A DNA stretch of 64,000 nt from Mansonella perstans (Eukaryota; Nematoda; Chromadorea; Rhabditida; Onchocercidae). A model generated the notes under the pieces. The model was not told the DNA's origin. It made no database searches and saw only the letters and a list, made by a program, of their open reading frames with translations. The stretch is from assembly GCA_037074765.1 (NCBI GenBank), contig JBAMDO010000149.1, forward strand, positions 186,001 through 250,000, read 5' to 3'. How positions within the stretch are numbered: position 1 is the first letter of the stretch; every line of letters begins with the position of its first letter. Both the position numbers and the translations under genes were made by a program. Below, piece after piece: positions 12,502 through 25,971 of the stretch.

Positions 12502-13904
12502 CAGATTCTGAAAATGGAAAGTAGCAATAAAATGTGATGAATCTTTGAAAGAAAAAAAAATAACAGAGAAAGCTAAAATAGAACTCTGTCATAATATTGT
12601 TATCAGTAATAAAGTTATGAGGTAACTCTAACTTTTATCAGAGTACTACGAAAATACTATGATAAAAAGAATTTTTATCGATCTACAGCAAGCTTGACAA
12701 ATTAAAGAGTAATCAGAATCATACTGAAAGTTTTGTTCGATTAATCCAAGAAGGAATACACTACTAAAATATACTTCTGGCTATCAGTATAATACTTCTA
12801 CATGATCAAAATTTTACAAAACTTAAATCAGCCTTTTAATCCAATTTCATATCACCAAGTGTGGCATGCAACGGAATGTATCAATACGATATTTGTGGAG
12901 ATTTGAAGATGGAATGTGATATTGGTTGTATTCCCGAGAGTAACTGGAAGGATTACTCATTTATAATTTGTTGGAATTGAAATTCAATCACAGAATTATT
13001 AGAATTGAACTACAATATTGGAATTGTACCGAAAATAATATTGATTTTTCATTTCCTCTCATAAATTTCTCATTAAAAAACATTCATATATTAATTTTAA
13101 ATAGTATGGTATGCATGTTTTGCAATACAGTTCATTAGTAATAGATACGGAATTTTGAAATAATTAATTGTGTGAATGTTTTGACGAAAAGCTCGTTAAA
13201 AATATTATATAAAGGTTGTGGAGAAAAAAAGAAAATATGATTGTGTGAAAGAGATCCAAACTTTTTTAAAAAATTTTAAATATTTCTACATTCTTTAACA
13301 ATGAAACTAACAATGTAACCATCACTGATATATGATACTGCCTATATCTATTTTTTGATTTCAAACAGAGGTTAATGCCAAATTCTTAAGATGCGACATT
13401 GTTTCACGTAACATTTCAATGTCTTAAATAATATTCTGAAACTTCCTGCGGATATCTTGATTTCTCTTATTTTTCTCTTTCCAAGATCTCTCATCGATTT
13501 TAACGAGTTTCACGAAATTTAATATATGTTAGAAATGTATAAATTAAAAGAAATTAAATGTTCAATTTCACTTCACACTTTTTTGAGCTTTATGCAGTTG
13601 TTTTGTTTTCTGTGTAAATTAATACATCTGCTTTCCGTGATTTCTTTTGAATAGAACTTTTGTTTGGCTTACAAATGAACTGTTCCAATAAATTTTTGTA
13701 GATATTCAGAATACTATTTTAGGACTTTTTTTGATTTGTTACTTCATTGCATTTCTTTTTATTTCACTTGCTTGCTATTTGCTTTCAAGACAAAAATTAA
13801 ATAATGAAAATTAAAATCAGCAGTTGAAATGGAATGTTTAGAAAACTGATTCAAAAATATGGAATTAGTATGGAAAACGTATTACACTGACTTCCTAAAA
13901 TGTT
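12502..13904. other. Intergenic region upstream of TRMT10C
   Basis: About 1.4 kb of A+T-rich sequence between the TRMT10C start and the PP1-like pseudogene, which lie in divergent orientation. An acceptor-like CATTTTCAG precedes the TRMT10C ATG by a few bases on the minus strand and is the likely spliced-leader site. I see nothing else. Confidence 0.5.
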
Positions 13905-15925
13905 ATGTATGCCGCAAAAGTTGGACTAGACGAATTAATTTGCAAGCTGTTGAATGTTAGTAGCCCGAAATGTGGTCTGACGAAAATAGTGAATGAGCAA
14001 AAAATTATTCATTTGTGTTCCCTAGCAAAGGAAATTTTTTTTGTCACGAAATCCACTGAATGAAGTTGATCCGCCAACCCGAACTTGCGATGATAGACAT
14101 GGTCAGTAGGCAATTCACCATATCACATTGTTCATAGCTCACTTTAATACGGGTGAAATGAAATCATAATCATCTGTAAGTTTCCTGACCTTTGCTTCGA
14201 TCGAAAAAGGAATATAAGTCCTAAAAAACAAACTTTTTTCCTTTCATACTGACCTTCTTAACTAACTTTCTTATTTGTGGCAAAATAATTGTTAGAACTT
14301 TTAAAAATTAGAATGTTACTGAATTGCACATTTACTTCGTTTATTTGATCGCGGCAGCTTCCACCTTTTATTTTTTTATCAAATATTTATTTCTCGGTGA
14401 TTATGTTGACCGTGGAAGACAAAATCTTGAAACTACATCTCTACTGCTTTGTTACAAAGTACCTTTCACTATTCAGTTTGATCCCATAAAATAAATTTGT
14501 TAAATATTTGGCCATATATCTAGCATGTTCATAGATTACGAAGAACAATGGCTACTAAGTAAGATCTCCTGGTACAAATTTTTATTTTCATATTTTAACT
14601 CATTTCATCGCTTGCAATGAACGGATCTTTGGTACTTTTCAACTAAAGTATACGGAGAATTTTTTTCTGCTCCGCGGTAATCAGTTGAGTCTACGGCTTC
14701 TTCGAAGAATGTAATCGTCTCTATCAAAGTGTACGATTGTGGCAAAAGTTCTGGGTTCTCCAAAAATTTATTCATCCTTCATTAAGATTTCTCAAATTCA
14801 ATTTCAAATAAATTTAATTCATTACTTCAGTTGTTTTTCATTGTTTCCACACAAAAAAAAGCTTTGTTTCAATACCTTTTTTCATTTGGCGGTGATATCT
14901 GAAATATCTGCAGGTTTCGCAAGCGTTGATAGCATTGCAGATTGTGGGGATCACTTTTATTACATAAGTTTACGGTATCGTACTTTGAATTTAAATGATT
15001 AGCTTCCTTCCCTTTTTTTGACCATTGTTTTTTAAAATTTATTTCTTTTTTTTCAGAAAGTATTCAGTGCGGTTTACGAGCCTAATTGCCTGGCGACAAT
15101 CTGTGTATGCATGGCGGTTTATCATCACATCTTAGAAGTACCGATCAGCTTCGGCGGATTATTCGATTTATCGATCTTCCAAATCCATCCACTTACATCG
15201 ATTTATTATGGTTCCTATTGCATAATTACTATTAATCGAAGATTTCATAATCTTGAGTAAATATTGTGCTCTATAAGCATTTTCACAATTTCTGGAAGTA
15301 AAACAAATTTTGAAATTCATTATTTGAATTTAGATCTATACGTAAATTTTGGGATTCGAGTTTTGCCGTTAAGGAGAGTTTTCCTTATCCCAACAGTATG
15401 CTATCCTATTCGTGTCTTTTTATTTTAAAAATTGAGATGAATAATTTAAATTACCTTCTAGGTCGGATTCAGACCTCTATGTAAAAGGATGGCAAGCAAA
15501 CAGTCGTGGATTATCATATACGTTCGCTCCTGATGGAAATGTGTCAAAAACTAGATATTGATCTTTTTGCTCGAGCTTATCAAGCTGTTCAAGTATTTTA
15601 TTACAGAATTTCTTTAAAACTGTTGCATAAAAGAAAGTTTTAGATGATATGAAAATCTATAGATTATCATAGTATAGAATCGCCAAGTGATCTCCTAACT
15701 TGAACTGAGCTATCAATCATTTATTGAAATGAACGCATAAATTTTTTGCAGGATGATTATGAATTTTTCGCTAATCGTAAATTCATGACAATATTTTCCG
15801 CGCCCCATTCTTGTGAACAATTTGATAATGCGGCTGCTTTGATGAATGCCGATGAATCATTTGCACATTTCAAGTCCTCATTTTTCTATCTAATTATGAA
15901 AGTGGTTTTAAATTTTTTCAATTGA
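13905..15925 (+). pseudogene. PP1-type Ser/Thr protein phosphatase pseudogene
   Basis: Pieces of a PPP-family catalytic subunit appear in the correct order but in shifting frames. 13905-14060: N-terminal helices (GLDELICKLL, then HLCSLAKEIFF). 14065-14109: PPTRTCDDRHGQ followed by TAG; GDIHG of active enzymes has become DDRHG. 14381-14460: [11 protein letters not shown], intact. About 14904-14960: the stretch that should carry GNHECAS, now AGFASVDS. 15104-15237: [18 protein letters not shown], intact, then a DLLW equivalent. 15472-15596: GLSYTFAPD and ARAYQAVQ separated by a frameshift. 15752-15925: [15 protein letters not shown] and QFDNAAALM, ending in TGA. Stops at 14061, 14107 and 15083 plus at least two frameshifts and loss of metal-binding motifs argue against an active enzyme. 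Gaps between the pieces are consistent with retained introns, so this is a decayed gene copy, not a processed one. Confidence 0.85.
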
Positions 15926-18093
15926 TTTTGTATCGAAATGAATCAAATCAACTCTCCAAGCAATTGTTAATGGTCAATTTGATTAATTTAACTTAATTTT
16001 TATGTTATTATCGTATTATTCAAGTTTTGACCCTAAAATTTCATTTCTCTTAAATTCTTCGTTCATCGATAAAATATGGGAAAGCTGTGCCAAAATAATA
16101 TAAAAGAAAATCGTGTTGTGAAGCACTCTTAATGCCGTCATTTCTAATATATTCTTTGTAAATCATATTTATAAAATAAATCTGTTTTCATAAATTTATA
16201 GAAATCGTAATTAAGAAGGCCTAATTATGCAATTAAATTTAAAAAATACTCAGATAAGACTGATCTACTGCAAGAAATGAAAGCAATGGAACTCACTTCT
16301 CTCAAATTTATAGGATTTACTTTAAATAAGAAGGGAGAATATTAGTAATAGCGTTGTAGTTCCTTATTAATCATATCACATTTAAGCTTGAACTTTAAAG
16401 TCGAAGTTATTTATTGTTTATAATTTTTCAAATATCTCTCGTAAAGGTCAAAGTTTTTATGTTTCATGCGATTATGCAAAACACGAACAAACATCACAGC
16501 GATCGTTATAATATACATAATTTATTTCGATAATAATATTAATAACATAGCACATTGCGAAAATTTGAAAAAATCAGAAACTTCTTTTTGAAACTTTTTA
16601 AATTAAAGAAAGCAACGCTTTTTTTGAATCAAAAAGCTCTAATAAAATTTCTTTTGTTCTTTTTTATTAAAGAATTTTATTCGGATCAAGTTTATTCGGC
16701 ACAGTTCGTTAAATTACAAATAATGGGATAGACTGAATTTTTTTAAGATTTTTGATTCTATTAACCAAATTGAAATTACACTAGAAGAACTTCTTCTATT
16801 CTATTCTAATTATAATTTTAATGGTATTTGGAATCAGTCTATTTGAATGTTTCAATGATTTATTTAACAAATATGTTTCAAATACGGTCGGATGTAAGTT
16901 TTATTTTTTTACGAGATTAACATGATGGTATATAGTTTAATAAGACCAGTATATTCTTCCTTCAGCAAAATCTTTCTATTTTTATCTATCAACACCTGTC
17001 TCAGGACCACTTCTTTAGTTTGAAATATTAACAATACATTGAAATTCAACCACTGTTTCAATTCATGACAACATTAGCTTGATCATTACAGTAGTATAAG
17101 AGGTGACATCTAATTCTTTGCGATGACCAAAGAAGTGACCTAGCATTATATTACATTGACCTGGTCTATAAAACTTTTGCTTAATTAGCTGCTTATATGT
17201 TACTTCTTTATGAATTAAGAATGAACCGAACCTTTCAAAATATTGATTTCATTAGTTTCTTGCTGCCTTCATCTCCTTTATTCTATAAGCAGTATGGTTG
17301 AATGATCCGTCTCAAAAAAATTAGTCAAAATGCTTTCAAATCTTAGAGCTGTAATTGCAAATTTATTTTTAAATGAAAACTTCTAAGGCTGAATAGCAAT
17401 AATTTATTATTTTATTCTTTGGCAGCTCTCAGATCTGATATTCCATCAACAGTTCGACCAGAAACTTCTCTTTTAGGTCGTAAATCGATTTTTTACCGTG
17501 CAATTATGATCTCACTACCAATTAGTCTTTAAATAAGATGCTTATCTTCAAAATGGAACTCATCAATTTGCGTAGAAATTAATGCTTTGAAATTGGTAAT
17601 TTTAAAGGGCTTCAACTTATTATTATTCGAAATCAAGATTTTTCTTTCCGAAATGCAACTAATAAACTTTTTAGGGTCTTTAAAGAATTCATCTCATTTC
17701 GGCCTGAAAAAATGCCATTTATTTCAAATAGCAGAATTGTTTCATTCAAATTTTCATAAAAAATTGAATCCTTTTTGAAATTTGAGTACAGGATTATTTT
17801 TTTTTCGATTTCCATAATCAAAACTTTTGTTCTTCCTTTCTTTTCGTCCTTTGTTTCTTTCATTTAATCGTTGCTTTTTACAGTTTAAAATTGTACGAAA
17901 TTTTGCCGCACAAAAATCAACACTGTAACTTGCTGTAAAATCATTTCATTTTAAGAGTTTCAGTCATTCTAATCACATTTTCTTTCAATTTTTTTGACAG
18001 TTTTTAAACGATATTATTTTACATAATTGTTTGCGCCAAAAAACGAAACGTTAAGCTGATTAACTTTTAATGATTATTTATTACATATTAAAA
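15926..18093. other. Gene-poor stretch
   Basis: About 2.2 kb of A+T-rich DNA. At 17414-17533 a GC-richer patch is open on both strands (plus-strand peptide with RPETSLLGRKSIFYRAI; minus-strand peptide with RPKREVSGRTVDGISDL) but lacks clear splice partners on either strand. No other signal. Confidence 0.45.
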
Positions 18094-18584
18094 TCAAGAT
18101 CGAATGTCATATTCTAACGCTAGCTTACAAGGTTCAGTGATGATGCTGTTCTCAGCGATTATTTGGTTACTTCGATCATTTATTACTTTCTCCAGCAGTG
18201 GATATTCCATTGATATCAGAATTATTAACATGAACTGAAGAAGATTTTCCTTGCTGCAATATGAAATGAAATTTATTGTTGTGATAGAATCGCAAATCAG
18301 TTCTTTCTTGAGCTTTTAAATATTTTTTAAATTGCACTTCATTTTAATCTGTAAAAGATATCACTATAACATAAAAAAGTGACTATTACCTGAAAAATGT
18401 GGCTAACGCTACCAAAGATCGAACTTTAAAAAGTCAAAGCAAACAAAATCGTGCCGCAGTGTTCCTTTTTAAAAGATTTATTCTTTCACAATCACGTATG
18501 ACATTTCTATCTATATAATGAGTGGTGACAGTTATTTTAACTTGCCAAGATACAGTACACATGGTGAAGTATGCACGCCAATCG
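18094..18584 (-). CDS. Tentative 3' exons of an unidentified gene
   Basis: Three short minus-strand exons chain in phase: 18584-18542 (after TTCCAG, before GTTAAA), 18423-18390 (before GTAATA) and 18253-18094 (after ATTGCAG, ending TGA). The joined peptide is about 78 residues, with ENLLQFMLIILISMEYPLL near the middle and EPCKLALEYDIRS at the end. It looks helical and could be part of an armadillo-type or membrane protein, but I do not recognise it. The 43-nt and 34-nt exons are small, and the last exon is also open in a second frame (26 residues). No upstream exons were found, so the model is weak. Confidence 0.3.
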
Positions 18585-20111
18585 CTGGAATGATAATGCA
18601 TGTAAAACACGAGATAGCTAGACCAGAATAGTTCAACAAAACCACATATTAATTGCATTCAACCAAACATTTTTAAATTCTATACAAATTTAAAGTAATT
18701 TCAGCCATTTAAATATTTCAGATTCATTGATCTGTTTATCTTTGTGCCTTCAAAGTATCATAAGTGATTATTTAGCTACCTATTTATTTGATTATTTCAG
18801 TACACTCTGCAGTTTACCTTTCTACTCATTAGAGTACAATGCTGAAGAAATGTGGATGAATGAAATTAAAGCCATAAGCAGGCGATGTGACTCAAATATG
18901 CAGCAATGCTCATTGCTAATGCACTCAATATGTTAAGTATTATAATTCTAGCCTGAAATTGCTAATAAGAATATATAATAGTCATGGATATTGTGTTCAT
19001 GATTGCCATAAAATATAAGTTTTTCTACTTTATCAAAATCCATAATGTCAATGATTCACTTCTTTTTTTTCAAATTTTTAAAAAAAATGATGATTTTATC
19101 TGGAAATAAATAGCCCTATAAAAAAGTGTCCAGTTGCCAAGTCTGTGAATATAATCCTGAACAGCTCTTTACTCAATAGCATTATTCAAACATGTTCGAA
19201 ATACAGTCGGAGAGGATTCATCATAGTTATTCTCTAAAACCTTCTTCGTACACCAGCTGATGTCATTCTTATGTGTGCCTACAGATGTGCCATGATTTAC
19301 TTCAGTGAATACCTAGATATTTTGGAGTTCAATGGAGTTAGCTCACACGCAGTAATTTCTACAACGTAATTACTTTACAAAGTACTTATATGATGCTCTG
19401 ATGAGCTATGACATAAACAATTAATTTAACAAAATTAACAAACTGTCAATTAATCGAGAATTTGTAACGTTTCGAAGAGTTGAATTCTAATGTATGAGTA
19501 TTGATGGTAATTAATGATAATTAATAATAATGGGAAGAGTATATTGAGTGCTCCATCAATTCTGCAGTTTCGATCCGAAACTTCAGGGTTTTGGATTACA
19601 GCAAGCACATGAAAGATTGAAATTTGTGCTAAACTTTGGAAACGAATGTCAATCATTTTCAGTTAATGTTGAAAATGCTATTATGCTGAAAATACATAAT
19701 GCTCGATATACCTTTCTTCCCATCCCATACATCCGTCTCCTACGGTACTGAAGTTGCCAATTCATGCATTGCGTCGGTGATTTCTATGCTTCATTTGTTT
19801 TCAAATAAGTTTACACTATATACATCGTTTATTGTATCATTTCAAACAAAAAATTTACATAAATTTTGAGTTATTTATGCAAATCGCAGCTGTTACTCTG
19901 GATTGAGTAAGAGCGTTTTTGTCAGATAAATAAATTCCCACACAGCTTGATATTTTCCGGTAAAGATATTTTCTCTGGCATTCTTCTACATAATAGTTTG
20001 TCATCGTTTTCTTCGGATGACAGGAAGTATTTAAGGTATTCTTTAAAAAAGTTATGGAAAATTTGGAATGGATTAAAGTTAAATTAATTGGAATGCTTGA
20101 TTGTCCATTTG
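18585..20111. other. Region without a supported gene
   Basis: About 1.5 kb. A plus-strand frame at 19548-19751 (peptide with SFDPKLQGFGLQQAHERL) faintly resembles the start of a filamin/ABP280-type repeat, but no partner exon or splice chain supports it. A plus-strand frame ending near 18936 is also open. Neither is called. Confidence 0.4.
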
Positions 20112-22079
20112 TCAACTGAAGCGATTCCTTTTCCGATGTTTCTTTTTGCTCTTTTTTGATTTCGTGGCGTTGATATCTGTAAAATTGCTTTTGTTTCGCT
20201 ACAAATGAAAACAAAACTGTAATGTCGGAAAGTGCTACTGAATAGCGAAATTGATGATAGATACAATGAAATTTGAAGTACCATAGCATCGACTATTAAT
20301 TTGTCGCCTACAGGAATCCCACATACCGTAGCCAGCTTTCCAAGGGCAAGAGCATGTTTCAACAGCGGGACAAAATACTGTTTCTGCAACAAAAAATTGC
20401 TCCCAATTCTAAATTTAAATTCAAATAATAAAAGTATTTGAAGAGCTTTATAAATCAAAATGTGAACAAGTTATGAAAATTTTAAGGAGTTTTATAAAAT
20501 TCATTTCTTTGATCTGGAAATGCTTACTCACAGATGTAATGTAAAGGCCACAAGGCAAATACTAACTATCGGCGTGGCAGAAGGGACAACTCGGATGTAA
20601 GTATTCTGCAATGCATACAGAACATCTTGCATATCTGCACTCTAATCTTGCTAAATCCGTTACGTATTTCTTCTGGCAGCGACGGTAAAAATTATAACCA
20701 CGGCATGCTCGCGCTGCAATTAACATGCATCATGAAAATTTTTAAATTCTCAATTTAAAACGCAAAATTAGAATTTTTCTATCCGCACAAACGCATTCCA
20801 CTACTGCATGCGCTTAATAAATTACTGAAGAAAACAATCAGAAAAAGTGCAACAAACGCTCATCGCTGAGGAGATACTTTGAATAAAGTTTTAATTCGGA
20901 AAATTTTGTCCGAAAAATCAAAAATAGGCTAGATAAACATTCGGATCTGCATTTCGGATCAATTCTGCATCCAAAGGACTACCTCATTTTGTAACAAGTC
21001 AAATAACAACGAAAGTATGTTTTTGCCAAAGAAAATCTCCATTTAAATTTCAAAAGCAAAAAATAAAGCAGAAATGATTGGTGCAATTAGAAGTGATTGT
21101 TATCTTTTCACGAAACTAATACACTCATATTTCAGACCCTCATTTTTTCCACTACGGAATGAATGAAAAGACGGAAAGATTTTTATCAATTTTCTTTTAG
21201 TTTCGAATTCATTTTTCGAAGAATGAATCAAACTCGTACCAAAAAAAATTACAAAATACTGCTCAGATTTGAAGCCTTTCAAAATTTGTTTGGAAATGCA
21301 AAAATAAAAATTACTATTGTTCATTAATTAGTATAACAAACATTAAATTATTTATAGAATTTCAATAATGAGGCATGCAAATCATTGACTAGAAATTGCA
21401 AATTGCAAGAAAAGGTACGTTTTCTTCGACTTCGACCCAGTGAGACTTCTTGTTGTTTAAGATTAACTTCCATATCATATATCGAATTCCGGCCGATTGT
21501 TTGATCAATAAAGCGACCTCTGTCGAAATCAAAGCATATTCTTTTCTCATTCAATCTGAAATAAATAGGTGATTGACATCTTTAATATCCTCCTTATAAA
21601 GAGCGCTGTTCTTTTGACACACAGCGCTGGGAAATAGAAAAAATGTAAAAGAGGAATTTAATCAAACTCTTAGTTTATGATTTTTTGCGCCCAAACCTTC
21701 TTTGTTCAGCAAATATTGAAACCAGAAACTATTGTTGAACAAAAGTTCACTTATCAATGATAATCATTGATGACTCTCTTTTTTACATCTTATAGGTAAC
21801 GTAAAACTGTTCAAGCTTAGTTCCGGATATAAATCAAAACATAGGAGTGAAGACTAACCCCGAAGTTTCATTAGTGCAAATGAGTTGACAGCTAGTGATA
21901 AGATTTTTTGATAGGGAAATAAATAGTAGCGTATTCAGGACGATTGACATTTCAATGACATTTCTTCATAATGCTTCTCTGAGACAACTTCTGCCACTTC
22001 TCAAAGACATCTAATATTTTCCTCACTTCAACTGCACCAATAACACGAGTTAATCCTTAAATTTACCAACCCAGCGCAT
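20112..22079 (-). CDS. Unrecognised cysteine-rich protein, possibly zinc-binding
   Basis: Minus-strand exons: 22079-22067, 22031-21986, 21555-21419, 20713-20567, 20383-20265 and 20198-20112 (TGA). All phases chain to 182 residues. The first ATG directly follows an acceptor-like ATATTATCAG, a likely spliced-leader site. The last four exons are the firmest part. The middle of the protein is dense in cysteine: a CSVC...CPFC pair (C-x2-C-x8-C-x2-C, about residues 97-112), then further Cys in FCPAVETCSCPWKAGY and WDSCRRQINSRCYG. The C-terminus is a run of Lys, Arg and Ser with a KKSKKKHRKRNRFS end, like a nuclear or nucleolar signal. A GRSRRK stretch before the Cys region would be a convertase site if the protein were secreted. 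The 35-bp first intron is suspiciously short. A hydrophobic frame in an intron (20861-20805) could be an in-frame cassette. Family unknown. Confidence 0.5.
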
Positions 22080-25000
22080 CTGATAATATGGCACAAATGA
22101 ATAATTGATGTAAAAAGTAGCACATAAATGTTTTCTTTTTGACTTCATGGAAGCAAAAGAAAGCTAAAAGATGTTGAGGTCACATAAACTTTAATAGGGA
22201 AGGGCAAATATTGGAACCTGAACATTTGATGTCAGCATTAAATTATGAAATTTCCAACAATAAAACCGTATTTGCACTCAAACACTGAATTATTAAAAAA
22301 TCTTAAGTTCATTATTTTTAGTTATGTACGTGATAAGTGCCTGATAGAATTTGGCTGAGATGGAATCTGACATACTGGATTTTACAATTTTTTAAATATA
22401 TACATTTACAAGTCTGTAACTGTCAGTTGCTGCATACTTACATCAGTCATAAATAAATTGGGTTGAATTAAACAACTTTGATTTTATCAAAAACTGGTGT
22501 GTGCTTTGAAAGTCACAGATTTTTGGAACGAAATTATTAAATACTAAATCTCTTTGAACATTACTTTTCTTCCAAAGTATGCACAAGCTAGTAGCAAATT
22601 ATCTGGTCAAGGTGGGAATGAGCAAAAGTGCTTTAATTGGTCATGAAAGAGTTTATTAATCAAAATGAGGCAAATCAGATTGAATAATCGCATAATTTCA
22701 TTGATACTAAATTGATTTGTACAGTATAACAGCTAATTCAATAGCTATCCAACGAAACTAGAAAGTAATTTTAAGTGAAATATTTGGAAGTCATGGTAGA
22801 ACAATCCAAGTTTGCTCCTCGAAACTGAATGTGAAGCAGCTGCTAGTAGTGCGATGTGGTGATCGGGACTGTGGGAAAATGATGAGGATGACACTACTTG
22901 TTTTACAGCTTAAATGAAGTTGAAAAATGCGATGAATACTGAAGTGAGGGAATATTTGTTCTGAAGGAAGCCATCGATAGGTGACAAAATACTTGTTCTA
23001 TATGAGACTTCCCAGTAATTTTTGATTTAACACTCATAGCGAGCGGTACGATGATCAGGTAAGAGTACTGAGAATATCAGCAACAGCGACGTTTTAATTG
23101 CCTTTCAGATGAGGAAATTTAATGACGTCAAGAAGATACAGCAGTTTTGTATTCAATTTATCCATTTCAAATTTAGTTTATATATTCGACTCTAATTATA
23201 ATCTATATCAAATAAATTGGTTTAAATTTATTAATTGTTCATCAGTAGTACTAATTCTTTTTACATCGAGGCACACGTTGTATGAAAATAACTGTCAAAT
23301 TTGCAAGTTTGAATTAAGTCAGCAACTAATTGAGTTGGATAAATTAATTAATATATGATGCGAAAATCAACAGAGTTTTAGCCTGCATTCTGATATCTGG
23401 GAAGTTTTTTCTTTTTTTTTGAAATACCAATAGACAGAAGTAAAATACTGAGAAAAGAATTTCAAGACTTGTTTACCGCTTGAAGTGGCTATAATGAAAA
23501 TGGAATTATTTATCTAAATCAATACACGAAGATAGGTGACTGAAAGAATAAAACATTAGCTGATTTGAACGAGAATACAAAATACGAAATTGTATATGTC
23601 GCGAAGGAGGAGGTCGGTACTTCATTTTTGCTCAATCGCGCTCAGATTTTAATCTAACACACCTGTAGCATTGCATTTTTTCTTTCCTTTTTTATCTCTC
23701 TAGAAAGATACATCGTCGATAGGAATTGTACAGCGTTAGGATGATTGATATTCATTTACTACTGCAACTGCTCTACTATGACCGGTTTTTGTCGTTTTTT
23801 TAAAGTAAAATATACTTAAGATGGAATGTTGCATTCAATTTATCCTTGATATATCGATGGATGCAAATTCTAGAGAGAAGTGATCTGATATTGATTTTCC
23901 GACGATAACTTTATTAGGATTTTCTTCCTAAGAGAAAGATAGAAGAAAAAGGGAAAGAGAGAACATGAAAAGTACAAAAAAAATTTTAAGTGTATAATGA
24001 ATGTATGAAAAGGATTGTGAACTTTTTTGTTTTTTTAACTGAAAATGAATTTTCACATTAATCCATTGTTCTGATTTTTTAGGATTCCATTTCAATAATT
24101 TACTTAGGAGAAGTATTTAAGATAAAGTGACACTTTTTTTGGACTTTAAATAGTGTCCTGAGAGTGTCGAAATAATTTTTTGAAAATTTAAACTTCATAA
24201 CAGTTATTTATCAATTGGATTTATGACAATAAAGGTAATTTTTCTGCAGTGTTTTGCAACTGAGGACTTTTAAAAACTGCATTTTGGTACTACAATTTCT
24301 TACCTTCCAAGCAATCTCTTATTGTTGGCAAAACTTAGAAATTTGAAAATTAGTCAGGAAAATTACTTGGATGCATTAATCGAATAGTCCGGAATAATAC
24401 TTAAATATCAATTGATTATTCATTTTTTATCAATTTGATATGGTAATACTCTGTAATATTCTTCCGGTGATCCTAAGACACTTTTTCAGTGAATATATGG
24501 TCCAAAATTTTTCGACTAATTTTAAGGTGTTTCCAGCTATTTTATTCATGTTTCTTTTCACTTTAAGGAATTCTGGTTGTACCAGAATCTTCGGTCTACA
24601 TGATCAACTGCTCTTAAATTAAGCTTAATATTGCATTTCAGTTTCATTTTCTGTTTTTCGAATAAATCATTATATGAATGTAATTAATTTAGAAAAGAAT
24701 TAATGATGGTTGTCAAAAGGCGAAGGAATAAGAGTTGTTAAATGAAGGAAGAGCATTGATAACTTCAAACTGTGTAACATAAACCTTGTTTAAATTATCG
24801 AAATTATCGGATGCAATTTGTCTTGTAGAAAATGCAAAATAAGTTCTGGATAATGAGGTCAAATCCTTCCTCAAAAAAATCAGAAAAAAATTTGTTTCCA
24901 GAAGGTAGTGACAAGATCTTTTCTGATAACAACTCATCCCAATGAGATTCACAAAGTCATGCACCATCCTTAAAATGAACCTTCTCATTTCTCTTTTTTT

Positions 25001-25971
25001 ATTTTTAACAGTTGATTGAGAAAATTGGACCAAAAGAGCATTCAAATATTTTCGATTATTCGTAAAAGTTTCATCCTTCATTTAAGGTTTGAAACGAAAA
25101 AAAAAAGATAGTATTCAACTAAACTAAACTATTGTATTTGTGTAGATGGAATAATTTTTTCATGCTGCAAACAAATGTGTTCACTGCCTTTCAAGAAACA
25201 TTATTCTAAAATACCTCGGAAAAATGGATGATATCGGAATATTCCGACATATCATGAAGCATTCGTATTTTTTAAATTTTTTTATGCATAAAAAATCCTT
25301 CAGTGAACTAGTGTGTTCAATTAGAAGTGCCAGTTAAATAGGCTACAAAGCAAAAAAAAGTATAATCAACTATTATTTCTTCCTTCAATTCATTTGTCTA
25401 AAACAATAAAGGAAAGTTTTGGTTTTTTCAAATTTTCTCAATGTCCCTTTTCTCCGAACTTTGACATTATATTTATATTAGTTGACACATTATATTGTCA
25501 ACTGACATAAAGGAGGTCTTTTATAGAAGGAAGGATAAATTTTTACATTTGCAATACTCAAACAATTAACAAAAACAACAACAAAGCAGATAATTCATTT
25601 AGAAAAATTGCTTTAGTCCTCAGGTAGGTAAAATTTCTAGGTGGGGAGAGAAAAAAAGAACAATTCCTTTTATTTTCCCAGTTTAGCGATAAATGGATAA
25701 AAATTTTTAATGTTATGTAAATTTACATGCATCAAGATTTGTGACCTATTTACAGTTAATATGAATGTAGACATGGAAGTGGGATGTTTTTCCTTATTTT
25801 CATCCCAAATATCCAAAAAACGAACTAATTTTGTACCCTTTTCTAAGCCCTTTTCTACTTCCTCTGTTCGCCCCCTGATGTCCTAATTGATAGCCCAGCT
25901 ATCATATATATGTCTCTTTGGGATAGCTGAATTATATGTGAATTGTTTCGGACAATAGACTCTCAAAAATT
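22080..25971. other. Gene-poor stretch upstream of the cuticlin gene
   Basis: About 3.9 kb of A+T-rich sequence between a minus-strand gene and the plus-strand cuticlin gene. It must hold both promoters. The longest open frame is 122 codons on the minus strand (25081-24713). It is low-complexity in feel, has no splice partners and is within what chance allows at this base composition. No repeat arrays or RNA genes seen. Confidence 0.45.

Noticed and set aside
17414..17533. GC-richer patch open on both strands
   Set aside because: Protein-like in both directions but no donor or acceptor chain to neighbouring exons on either strand.
19548..19751. Plus-strand frame faintly like the start of a filamin-type repeat
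   Set aside because: One short match only; no partner exons and no conserved core of the repeat.
24713..25081. 122-codon minus-strand open frame
   Set aside because: No splice sites, family motif or domain. At this base composition one frame of this length in 64 kb is expected by chance.
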